Source: a virus. From it: DNA of 30,750 nucleotides. Positions 6,510 to 12,895 of the stretch are shown one piece after another; positions within the stretch are counted from its first letter, which is position 1, and each line of letters begins with the position of its first letter. A program made the translations under genes and the position numbers. Where the stretch lies: positions 1 to 30,750 of the IMG/VR virus record IMGVR_UViG_3300005045_000020. The stretch is one strand, 5' to 3'. The notes beneath the pieces were generated by a model. It did not search any database. It was given only the letters and a program-made list of their open reading frames with translations, and was not told the origin of the DNA.

Positions 6510-7949
6510 ATGGCTCTTATCATTGCCGACCGCATACTAGAAACGTCAACCACGACAGGCACTGGCGCGCTCACGCTCGCGGGGGCCAAGACTGGTTTTC
6601 GCACATTCGCCTCAGTATGCTCCGTTAGTGATATGTGCTTTTACGCTATCCAAGCAGAAGATGTTTCTGGTATCGCTACTGGGCAGTGGGAGGCTGGGCT
6701 CGGCACATATTCAAGCGCAAACACGCTTACGCGCACAACCGTGTACGCATCCAGCACAGGCACAGCGGTATCGTTCTCGGCTGGAACGAAAGCCGTATGG
6801 CTTGATGTAACTGCGGCGCAGACTACGATGATGTGGGATATGGCTAACAATTCACTGCCATTTCAGGGAGGCACGCTGACTGGTAGTTTGAATTTTTCTG
6901 GTGTTGGAGCAAGAATTACTGGTGATTTTAGTAACGCCACTGGTGCTCTAAGAACCTCGTTCCAGTCGAACGTAGTTAATGGAACAACCTTGCCTTACAT
7001 AATCCCAAATGGAACCGGAACAACCGCAGGTATTGTTGCCACAAATTCTTCTGACCCCACTAATTGCTCATTCGGCGCTTTCTTAACAAATGGCGCGACT
7101 GATGTTCGCATCCAGTCAGGCGCATTTGGCACAGGCACTAACCTTCCATTAGCCTTTATCACAAGTGGTTTAGAGAGACTACGGGTTGGAGAGAACGGCG
7201 CATTGGCAACTGCCGTTAGTGAAGCAGGTTTGTACACTGGTAGAGGAGTCCTGACGGATATATATGGGTATGGCGGTATTAAATTTTATGATGAAACAAG
7301 CGGCAATTTAGAAATCTACTCCCAAAGAGCAAGTGCCACTTATGGAAATATTAAATTTACCACAACCGCGACGCATCTGGAAAGATTACAAATTGAGTAT
7401 GGGGGAATAGTACGTCCCGGAGGAAACAATACACAATCGCTTGGGTCTGCGTCTTACCGCTGGTCAACCGTGTACGCAGGCACTGGAACGATTAATACGT
7501 CCGACGCGCGAGAAAAGACAAGAGTACGTCCTCTAACCCTTTCTGAAATCGCAGCAGCGAAACAACTTGCAAGCGAAATCGGCGCATTCCAGTTCCTTTC
7601 GGCAGTAGCTGATAAAGGCGATTTGGCGCGTGAGCATATTGGTATGACGGTGCAACGAGCCATAGAAATCATGGAATCCCACGGTCTTGACCCATTCAAT
7701 TATGGGTTCATTTGCTATGACGCATGGGAAAAACAAACCTTAGAACATCCGGATAGCTATGAGCAAATTCAAATGCCAGAAACTGAAACAGAGCCAGCTC
7801 GAACAGGGAACGGTGCCTTAATTAAGGCTGCTTGGACAGAAACGCTTCTTGAAGCGGGTGATCGCTATAGTTTTAGATCAGATGAATTACTGTTATTTGT
7901 TGCGCGTGGATTTGAAGCAAGACTTGCTGCATTGGAGGCAAGGCCATGA
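6510..7949 (+). CDS. Tail fibre/spike with C-terminal S74 intramolecular chaperone
   Basis: ATG 6510 has SD TGGAG. Residues 1-115 form a conserved-looking attachment region (ADRILETSTTTGTG, WEAGLGTYSSANTLTRTTVYASS). Residues 120-325 are Gly/Thr/Asn-rich, as in a trimeric beta-structured shaft or receptor-binding part. The C-terminus carries the endosialidase-type chaperone (peptidase S74): INTSDAREKTRVRPL with serine 331 and lysine 336 at the usual spacing, then EHIGMTVQRAIEIMESHGLDPFNYGFICYD. In this family the domain folds the trimer and then cuts itself off just before the serine, so mature fibre would end near residue 330. It is probably the receptor-binding protein. Its stop overlaps the next start (ATGA at 7946). 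Confidence 0.88.
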   Translation: MALIIADRILETSTTTGTGALTLAGAKTGFRTFASVCSVSDMCFYAIQAEDVSGIATGQWEAGLGTYSSANTLTRTTVYASSTGTAVSFSAGTKAVWLDVTAAQTTMMWDMANNSLPFQGGTLTGSLNFSGVGARITGDFSNATGALRTSFQSNVVNGTTLPYIIPNGTGTTAGIVATNSSDPTNCSFGAFLTNGATDVRIQSGAFGTGTNLPLAFITSGLERLRVGENGALATAVSEAGLYTGRGVLTDIYGYGGIKFYDETSGNLEIYSQRASATYGNIKFTTTATHLERLQIEYGGIVRPGGNNTQSLGSASYRWSTVYAGTGTINTSDAREKTRVRPLTLSEIAAAKQLASEIGAFQFLSAVADKGDLAREHIGMTVQRAIEIMESHGLDPFNYGFICYDAWEKQTLEHPDSYEQIQMPETETEPARTGNGALIKAAWTETLLEAGDRYSFRSDELLLFVARGFEARLAALEARP

Positions 7950-8554
7950 GCTTCATTCTCAAATGGCTCACCTTCGCTGTCGTCCTGCTTGTATGGGGAT
8001 TTGCCACCCTCCTTTCCACGCTGATCTATATTCCCTCCCTACTTGTCATCGGCTGGATACTCGCCGCTTTCTGCGACGAAGATGGCAACCTGATCTACGG
8101 ACGCAAGCTATGGCAGACCTTCGATGCGTCTTGTGATGAAGGGCGTAACTGTCGTCAACGTGAGCTTGCTGCTGGACTAGGTGGTGATACATGGACAGCC
8201 TTCAATGCCTTCCCGCTAACCGCTTGGGAAGATTATAAAAACCGCGCATTATGGCTTTTCCGTAACTCCTGCTACGGCTGGTCTTACTACGTTTTCGGTA
8301 TCCCTTGGGTGAAAGCCGACTGGACGATTCATACCTACGAGGACACACCAGAGCGCACCTTCTTCTTTGCCACTTCTGGCTACGCTTTCAATTTGTACTA
8401 CCACGGCAGATGGGGTATGTATAAGCTAGGCTGGAAAGCTTGGAATGTCCATACAGTAGTTGCTGGTATAGCTATATTCACTGATAATGCCGGCATGGGC
8501 GGGTTAGGTAGAATCCCATTGGTTATCTCGGCAAATCCTTTCAAGAGGAAATAA
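7946..8554 (+). CDS. Membrane-anchored phage protein, 202 aa (DUF7338-like)
   Basis: The start overlaps the fibre gene stop, with GGAGG upstream (ggaggcaaggcc), so it is coupled to the fibre. Two hydrophobic stretches (about residues 4-28 and 30-44) predict one hairpin or two membrane passes. A soluble domain rich in aromatic residues follows: WTAFNAFPLTAWEDYKNRALWLFRNSCYGWSYYVFG, and a C-terminal glycine/hydrophobic part ends GRIPLVISANPFKRK. The RN..YGW and the G...PLV.SANPF ending remind me of a phage family of unknown function annotated as DUF7338, but that is from memory. It might modify the host membrane late in infection. Function unknown. Confidence 0.75.
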   Translation: MSFILKWLTFAVVLLVWGFATLLSTLIYIPSLLVIGWILAAFCDEDGNLIYGRKLWQTFDASCDEGRNCRQRELAAGLGGDTWTAFNAFPLTAWEDYKNRALWLFRNSCYGWSYYVFGIPWVKADWTIHTYEDTPERTFFFATSGYAFNLYYHGRWGMYKLGWKAWNVHTVVAGIAIFTDNAGMGGLGRIPLVISANPFKRK

Positions 8555-8557
8555 AAA

Positions 8558-9646
8558 GTGCTAGGTTTACGCCCCTTATCAGCAAGCCCTATACGCGCCA
8601 TTGTACGGCAGCTGTCGGTATCGCTTGAGGCCGGCGCGTATGTAGTTTCTGGGACGTCTAGTACGGCAGTAAAAGCTAGAATAGTTTCTACTAATGCGGG
8701 TGTATATGCAGTAACGGGTGTCCAGAACTCGTTAGTGCGAACTAGAATTCTAACTACAGTGGTTGGGTCGTATACCGCCACAGGTGCCGCAAACACACTT
8801 ACGCTGGCAAGAAGGCTCCCAACGGTAGTTGGGGGGTACGCCATATCAGGCGCCCAAAACTCATTCACGCGCACACTAGCGCTCGCTACAGCTACGCGGG
8901 CATATACCATATCAGGTGCAGGTAGTACAGCTGTGCTAGGTATAGTGCGCACCACTGCCACCGGCGCATATGCAGTTACAGGCGCTCAGAGTTCATTCAT
9001 ACGCTCGCTAGTTCTACCGGCAGCAGTGGGTAGCTACGCAACTGCAGGTGCAACGGCGGGGCTGCGGGTTGAGCATATACTCCGCACGGCTCCACAGGCA
9101 TACTCTATAGCAGGAGTTTCTGTCGGCGTAACAGTCGGAAGAGTAAGTTCAACTACCGTCGGCACGTATAGTGTAGTAGGTATCCCTTTAGTATTTTTAC
9201 GTGGAACTGCATTACAAGCATCCGCTGGCATATACGACATTCAAGGCGTACAAGCAACAATGGTGCGCGACTGCCCATTGCCATTAGAAGCGGGCATATA
9301 TTCTTTTGCTGGATATCCTGTAGGTGTAGCACTCGCAATTTACCCCGCAGGAGTAGAAGCCACAGCGACAGCTGGTGTAGTGGGCGCTGCTGGTAGGTTT
9401 GATATAGATGGCGTACTAGCACTGTTCTCGCTGGGCGGAACGCACGTACATGTGCCTTGGTATTCTGCGCAGGACCAGCAGGTCGGTCCGTGGGGTGCAG
9501 TTACAGACGCGCAAAGCAATGTATGGAGCGCAGCACAGGATTCTCAGGCAAATGCGTGGGTAGACGTGAATGATTCGCAAGCCGGCGGCTGGACCGCTGC
9601 CCCTGAAACCCAATCTGGTTCTTGGAACCAAATAAATACACAATAG
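8558..9646 (+). CDS. Virion protein with eleven 22-residue beta repeats
   Basis: GTG 8558 follows the previous stop by three bases, with AAGAGGAA upstream. From residue 25 the protein repeats every 22 residues with the pattern [AV]GxYxVxGxxxxxxRxxxLxxx. Ten copies in register (25-244) are followed by an eleventh and a weaker twelfth, so a beta-solenoid or stacked-hairpin fibre is likely. The C-terminal 60 residues hold a different Trp-rich series (DQQVGPWGAV, AQSNVWSAAQ, SQANAWVDVN, SQAGGWTAAP, TQSGSWNQIN), with a period near 10. Position between two fibre genes suggests an elongated adhesion or tail-fibre-linked protein. Similar repeat proteins are common in phage tail regions but have no assigned function. 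Confidence 0.8.
   Translation: MLGLRPLSASPIRAIVRQLSVSLEAGAYVVSGTSSTAVKARIVSTNAGVYAVTGVQNSLVRTRILTTVVGSYTATGAANTLTLARRLPTVVGGYAISGAQNSFTRTLALATATRAYTISGAGSTAVLGIVRTTATGAYAVTGAQSSFIRSLVLPAAVGSYATAGATAGLRVEHILRTAPQAYSIAGVSVGVTVGRVSSTTVGTYSVVGIPLVFLRGTALQASAGIYDIQGVQATMVRDCPLPLEAGIYSFAGYPVGVALAIYPAGVEATATAGVVGAAGRFDIDGVLALFSLGGTHVHVPWYSAQDQQVGPWGAVTDAQSNVWSAAQDSQANAWVDVNDSQAGGWTAAPETQSGSWNQINTQ
8630..9355 (+). repeat. 66-bp in-frame repeat array (11 copies, diverged)
   Basis: The DNA from 8630 encodes successive 22-codon units that begin AGxY. Units one to ten cover 8630-9289 without any length change, and an eleventh unit reaches about 9355. Nucleotide identity between copies is modest, so the array is old and kept in register by selection on the protein rather than by recent duplication. 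Confidence 0.75.
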
Positions 9647-9655
9647 AGGACAATT

Positions 9656-10987
9656 ATGGCTTCAGTAATATCTCCACTTCTACGCCTTGAGCTGATGGCT
9701 ACTGGCGAGAAAAGCTCCACATGGGGCCTTACCACCAACTCTAACCTGAAGAACGTGCTGGAATCGGCCATCGCCGGCATATCTACATTCGCAGTGCCTC
9801 ACACACTGACAGTGGCAAACAATGCACCAGATGAAGCCCGCAGTGCGATTCTAGTCGCGACCGGAGCCATCGGTAGTGCTCAGAAAATTACAATCCCTGC
9901 AGTCAGTAAAGTGTACGTGGTGCGCAATGCGACGACGGGCGGGTTTGCAGTTACGATCGGTACTGCTGCGGGCGACTTAGCCATAGTCCCATACCAAAGC
10001 ACAATGACAGTGTACTGCGACGGAGCTAATACCTATCCAACCATTGACATGGGGCTAGTAGAAGCTGCAGCTGCTTCGCTCGCCCTTAAAGCCCCTCTAG
10101 CCAGCCCGACGTTTACCGGCACGGCTACGTTCTCTGGCACTGTAGCGGGCATCACAAAGACCACAGTAGGACTAGCTAACGTAGATAACACAACGGATGC
10201 ACTGAAGCCTGTCTCCACTGCGCAGGGGGCAGCCATTGGGCTGAAAGCCAATCTAGCATCGCCGACATTTACCGGCACTCCGAAATCGACCACGCCTGCG
10301 CAGTTCGACGGCACTACAAACATTGCTACCATGGAAGCGGTCCAAGAGGCGCTTGGCAGCCTTAGACCAGATGTTGCTTCATACTCCGCAACTAAGACAC
10401 TGACCGCTGCGGATGTAGGCAAGTCTATTACACTCGGGGGTACCGCAGCATGGACCCTGACTCTACCGTCGGGCGTAAACGCGCCTAGCGGAAGTGCCGT
10501 ACACCTGTACAAAACAGGCGGTGCTGGTACTGTGACAGTACGGTGTGGCGGGACAGATACCATAATTACATCTAGCGGCGCAACCCCAACCAGTATCGCG
10601 CTGGAAAACGGGGCAGACGTTATGTTAGTGAAACATGGCGGGCTGTGGATCATACGGGGTGGGTCTGTCAGGCTTAGATATGCTCCAGATTTCGATAGCA
10701 CTTTCGCTTCTGCAGCTGGCAGTATGTCATTCCCCAACGGATTCACTATGCAGTGGGGCGTGCATAGGTTCACACATGCAAGTGCTGGTACGCTGAATGC
10801 ACTCATAACACTAGAGCACCCGCAGTCTATGTTTTTTTACTGTGACGCAAACGTAGAAACATCTACACCCAATGCATACCACGCATCCGCAATTATGCAC
10901 TCTGCGACTCAGCTAAGAGTGTATTCCTATAACGCTGGGTATGGCGACGTAGATGTGAAGTATTGCGCGTTCGGGATTAAATCTTAA
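9656..10987 (+). CDS. Tail fibre with gp53-like C-terminal domain, 443 aa
   Basis: ATG 9656 lies behind GAGGA. The N-terminal region (residues 1-130) contains GEKSSTWGLTTNSNLKNVLE, a pattern seen in many phage fibre proteins. Two copies of LKAxLASPTFTGT (from about residues 143 and 196) and VGLANVDNTTDALKPVSTAQ belong to the shaft repeats of tail fibres. A carbohydrate-binding-like beta region follows (240-340). The C-terminal 95 residues (FPNGFTMQWGVHRF ... VKYCAFGIKS) match the general layout of the gp53-like receptor-binding tip. It is a second host-recognition protein besides the S74 fibre, and no chaperone domain is visible. Closest function: adsorption to surface polysaccharide or protein, inferred. 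Confidence 0.85.
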   Translation: MASVISPLLRLELMATGEKSSTWGLTTNSNLKNVLESAIAGISTFAVPHTLTVANNAPDEARSAILVATGAIGSAQKITIPAVSKVYVVRNATTGGFAVTIGTAAGDLAIVPYQSTMTVYCDGANTYPTIDMGLVEAAAASLALKAPLASPTFTGTATFSGTVAGITKTTVGLANVDNTTDALKPVSTAQGAAIGLKANLASPTFTGTPKSTTPAQFDGTTNIATMEAVQEALGSLRPDVASYSATKTLTAADVGKSITLGGTAAWTLTLPSGVNAPSGSAVHLYKTGGAGTVTVRCGGTDTIITSSGATPTSIALENGADVMLVKHGGLWIIRGGSVRLRYAPDFDSTFASAAGSMSFPNGFTMQWGVHRFTHASAGTLNALITLEHPQSMFFYCDANVETSTPNAYHASAIMHSATQLRVYSYNAGYGDVDVKYCAFGIKS

Positions 10988-11041
10988 ATTACTGCTAAGA
11001 ATAATGGTGTGGCAGCACACAAATACCTAAAGAGAATTATT

Positions 11042-11389
11042 ATGTCAGCACAAGTAGAATATCAAGTAATACTTAATTGGCTAGGTGGGGCCATCTGTGT
11101 TCTTGGTGGATGGTTCCTGAATAACTTAGATCGCAGGTTTCGTGATAATGAAGTCGTGCAAAAGGGGCACGGAGACAAGATTCAGGCTATCGAGTTGCTT
11201 GTCGCCGGCGACTACGTGAAACGTGAAGATCATGAGAAATACATGGCCGCTATTTTCAAGAAGCTAGACGCCATCGAGGATAAAGTTGATACCGTCCAAG
11301 TGGGGGTAGTAGCAGAGTTAAACGAAGTTAAACTTAAATGCGCAGTCGTACACGGAGGACCTAATGATAACTCCCGCCCAGCTCGTTGA
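11042..11389 (+). CDS. Membrane-anchored coiled-coil protein of lysis cassette, 115 aa
   Basis: I prefer ATG 11042 (AAGAGA upstream); a GTG at 11009 would add 11 residues but has no clear SD. Residues 9-27 (VILNWLGGAICVLGGWFLN) form one membrane segment. The rest is charged and helical, with GDYVKREDHEKYMAAIFKKLDAIEDKVD, a pattern common to short phage proteins encoded beside endolysins (YVRK-D-Y...I...LD.I..K.D). Such proteins are often guessed to be holin-like or holin partners, but this is not established. It overlaps the endolysin gene start by 26 bases, so the two are coupled. Confidence 0.75.
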   Translation: MSAQVEYQVILNWLGGAICVLGGWFLNNLDRRFRDNEVVQKGHGDKIQAIELLVAGDYVKREDHEKYMAAIFKKLDAIEDKVDTVQVGVVAELNEVKLKCAVVHGGPNDNSRPAR

Positions 11390-11900
11390 AATTTATGGAT
11401 GCTCTTATGAGCGTGCGAATCGGTACGCCGGCCCGCTGTCAGCTGCCATGGATAGGTTTGGAATCACATCTATAGCGAGTGTGTGCGCCTTCATCGCGCA
11501 GGTGGGGCATGAATCAGGGCGATTGCGGTACAACAAGGAGCTGGCTAGTGGTGCCGCGTATGACACCGGAAGGCTTGCAGAGCGTCTGGGAAACACACCA
11601 GAAGCTGACGGCGACGGCCAGCGCTACAAAGGGCGAGGTCCTATACAGATAACGGGTACAGATAATTATATTGCTTGTGGAGCCGCACTTGGGCTAGACT
11701 TGATTGCGAATCCTGAACTGCTGGAAACCGCTGAGTATGGCTGCGCTGCTGCTGCGTGGTTCTTCTCTGACCGTGGGTGCATCGAGGCCGCTGACGCCGG
11801 CGACTTTAGGAAAGTAACGAAGATCATCAACGGCGGGTACAACGGTATGGAGGACAGGGAAGAGCTGTTCGCCAACGCACAGGAAGTATTAGGAGGATGA
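11364..11900 (+). CDS. Endolysin, GH19 chitinase-like (lysozyme-type) domain
   Basis: ATG 11364 has GGAGG (11355-11359), inside the end of the previous gene. The 178-residue single-domain enzyme shows FIAQVGHESG with the probable catalytic acid E50, a second glutamate E59 in YNKEL, then GDGQRYKGRGPIQITGTDNY (residues 83-102) and KIINGGYNG near the C-terminus. These are signature positions of GH19-type phage endolysins, which cut the glycan chains of peptidoglycan. No signal peptide or SAR anchor is seen, so it should need a holin to cross the inner membrane. The gene just downstream is holin-like, completing the cassette. Confidence 0.9.
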   Translation: MITPAQLVEIYGCSYERANRYAGPLSAAMDRFGITSIASVCAFIAQVGHESGRLRYNKELASGAAYDTGRLAERLGNTPEADGDGQRYKGRGPIQITGTDNYIACGAALGLDLIANPELLETAEYGCAAAAWFFSDRGCIEAADAGDFRKVTKIINGGYNGMEDREELFANAQEVLGG

Positions 11901-11901
11901 T

Positions 11902-12123
11902 ATGACTAAGGCTGAGTTGAAAGAATATGTCATTGCGCGTCTGACTGAGGCTAGCACATGGCAAGGCATCGGATTCCTTGTGGCGCTGACAGGATGCAAG
12001 GCAGGGCTAGGACTAGACTGGGGGCAGGCTGCTGGGCTGGGTGGCATCTTATCTGCGGTGCTGAAAATGATGTTCCCTGATGCACGACCAGAATCGGAGA
12101 AACCCAATGTTGAATCTACTTAA
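11902..12123 (+). CDS. Holin-like small membrane protein, 73 aa
   Basis: ATG 11902 is preceded by AGGAGG, whose sequence overlaps the end of the endolysin gene. An N-terminal charged helix (KAELKEYVIARLTEASTW) leads into two moderately hydrophobic stretches (about residues 19-37 and 40-58), ending with a charged tail (FPDARPESEKPNVEST). The LTEASTWQGIGFL pattern is frequent in phage proteins annotated as holins. The place between endolysin and spanins supports the call. The protein overlaps the Rz-like gene by 17 bases. It could alternatively be a non-holin membrane protein, with the gene at 11042 being the holin. Confidence 0.75.
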   Translation: MTKAELKEYVIARLTEASTWQGIGFLVALTGCKAGLGLDWGQAAGLGGILSAVLKMMFPDARPESEKPNVEST

Positions 12124-12625
12124 CCCCGGAACATGGCTCGTCGCTATACTGGCGCTCGCAGTATCTTTCGGTGCCGGCTGGATGGAGAAGGGCAAGCGTG
12201 TAGAGGCGGAAAAGGCCGTTGCGGCGAGTATAGCGAAGGACGAGGCGTTATCGAAGGAGCGGCAGGCGCGCGACGCGGTGCAGGCTACGGCAGCTGGGTA
12301 TCAACTTAAACTCGCAGAAAACCAGAAGAGGTCAGATGATGAAATGTCTAAACTTAGAAAAAAACTTGCAGCTATGCCTGTGTGCGCTGTGTCTGGTGAT
12401 ACTGTCGGGATGCTCTACCCCATGGGTGCAGTCAGCCTGCCCGGAAGTACCCCCGCTGGACTCCGCACTAGCAGCTTCCCCGCGTATGCTGATTCTACCT
12501 GTGCAGCTCAACTCGAGCTTGCCGCCCGCAACTACAGAGAAGTCTGCATCCCAAACGCCGAGCAATTGATAGGCGTGCAGAAAGCGTACTCCGACGTACA
12601 GCAGCTGTTTAAAACTAAGAAGTAG
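12107..12625 (+). CDS. Rz: i-spanin (Rz-like), 172 aa
   Basis: ATG 12107 has GGAG at 12096-12099 and lies inside the end of the holin-like gene; an ATG nine codons upstream lacks an SD. Residues 9-25 (TWLVAILALAVSFGAGW) form a single N-terminal inner-membrane anchor. Next comes a long charged coiled coil in the periplasm (about 26-90: EKGKRVEAEKAVAASIAKDEALSKE...), then a cysteine-containing C-terminal part. This is the i-spanin architecture. i-spanins pair with an outer-membrane lipoprotein to fuse the two membranes in the last step of lysis. The partner gene is embedded in another frame at 12336. Length is close to that of lambda Rz (153). Confidence 0.85.
   Translation: MLNLLNPGTWLVAILALAVSFGAGWMEKGKRVEAEKAVAASIAKDEALSKERQARDAVQATAAGYQLKLAENQKRSDDEMSKLRKKLAAMPVCAVSGDTVGMLYPMGAVSLPGSTPAGLRTSSFPAYADSTCAAQLELAARNYREVCIPNAEQLIGVQKAYSDVQQLFKTKK
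12336..12569 (+). CDS. Rz1: o-spanin (Rz1-like) lipoprotein nested in Rz
   Basis: This 77-codon gene lies wholly inside the i-spanin gene in another + frame. Two ATG codons in a row (12336 and 12339) follow AGAGG (about 12327-12331). The N-terminal signal (residues 3-25, LCLCALCLVILSG) ends in a lipobox LSGC with C26 as the lipidated cysteine, and the next residues STP do not give an inner-membrane retention Asp. The short mature part is proline-rich (CPEVPPL, SSLPPATTE), as expected for Rz1. It would sit in the outer membrane and bind the i-spanin C-terminus. Fully embedded Rz1 genes are known in lambda-like phages. Confidence 0.87.
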   Translation: MMKCLNLEKNLQLCLCALCLVILSGCSTPWVQSACPEVPPLDSALAASPRMLILPVQLNSSLPPATTEKSASQTPSN

Positions 12626-12630
12626 CTTAT

Positions 12631-12659
12631 TTGACAGGGTGTGTAGGTGATGGTACTAT
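12631..12659 (+). promoter_or_regulatory. Sigma70-type promoter for RHH regulator
   Basis: A perfect -35 TTGACA (12631-12636), a spacer of 17 bases and TACTAT (12654-12659, four of six matches) lie right behind the spanin stop. The expected start site (12665-12667) coincides with the ATG at 12667, so the message would have no leader. The spacer contains GTGTAGGT, which recurs inverted downstream. Confidence 0.75.
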
Positions 12660-12687
12660 CCGCACCATGAAACGTACAAACCTACAC
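12641..12687. promoter_or_regulatory. Possible operator: inverted GTGTAGGT/ACCTACAC half-sites
   Basis: GTGTAGGT (12641-12648) sits inside the promoter spacer, and its exact reverse complement ACCTACAC (12680-12687) lies in the first codons of the RHH gene. A second ACCTAC follows in tandem (12686-12691). RHH proteins bind such short repeated half-sites, so self-repression is a natural idea. The downstream half also encodes residues TNLHLP, so coding constraint could explain part of it. Confidence 0.45.
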
Positions 12688-12795
12688 CTACCTCAGCAGC
12701 AGCTAGACGCACTTGATGCACTGGCCCAGAAACTCGGTATTTGCCGCGCAGAATTGATCCGCAAAGCGATACAAGATTTTCTTGACCAGCGTTAA
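12667..12795 (+). CDS. Ribbon-helix-helix DNA-binding protein, 42 aa, leaderless
   Basis: The reading frame from ATG 12667 to TAA 12793-12795 encodes MKRTNLHLPQQQLDALDALA and then QKLGICRAELIRKAIQDFLD plus QR. The first residues form a beta strand with alternating side chains (RTNLHLP). Two helices follow (QQQLDALDALAQKLG and CRAELIRKAIQDFLDQR) with the typical turn G-x-C/S-R-AELIR-AI of Arc/CopG/MetJ-type RHH proteins, which dimerise and place the strand in the major groove. There is no SD, and the promoter -10 box ends only 8 bases before the ATG, so leaderless translation is likely. Its position between lysis and tail genes suggests a local transcription regulator, perhaps of its own promoter. 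Confidence 0.82.
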   Translation: MKRTNLHLPQQQLDALDALAQKLGICRAELIRKAIQDFLDQR

Positions 12796-12798
12796 AAC

Positions 12799-12827
12799 TT
12801 GCGCTATTTGTTGTTCTAGTGTAAATT
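12799..12827 (+). promoter_or_regulatory. Weak promoter candidate before the 608-aa tail gene
   Basis: TTGCGC (12799-12804), 17 bases, TAAATT (12822-12827) is a partial match to sigma70 (about four of six in each box). A short hairpin AGCCT/AGGCT (12828-12832/12840-12844) follows. A TATAAA at 12865-12870 is an alternative -10 without a good -35. Some promoter here is plausible because the next gene lacks an SD and is separated from the RHH gene by 100 bases. Confidence 0.35.
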
Positions 12828-12895
12828 AGCCTCACCGAAAGGCTGCATCACTACCTCGGGCGCTTATAAAACTGTCTCAACTACTCATAACAGAC

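Noticed and set aside
10033-10806. - strand frame of 257 codons opposite the gp53-like fibre
   Set aside because: Pro/Val/Ala-rich antisense of a Thr/Gly/Ala-rich fibre; the fibre frame has recognised repeats and an SD.
11007-11020. Hairpin GTGTG-GCAG-CACAC after the fibre gene
   Set aside because: Only five pairs and no T tract, so not a convincing terminator; no binding motif recognised.
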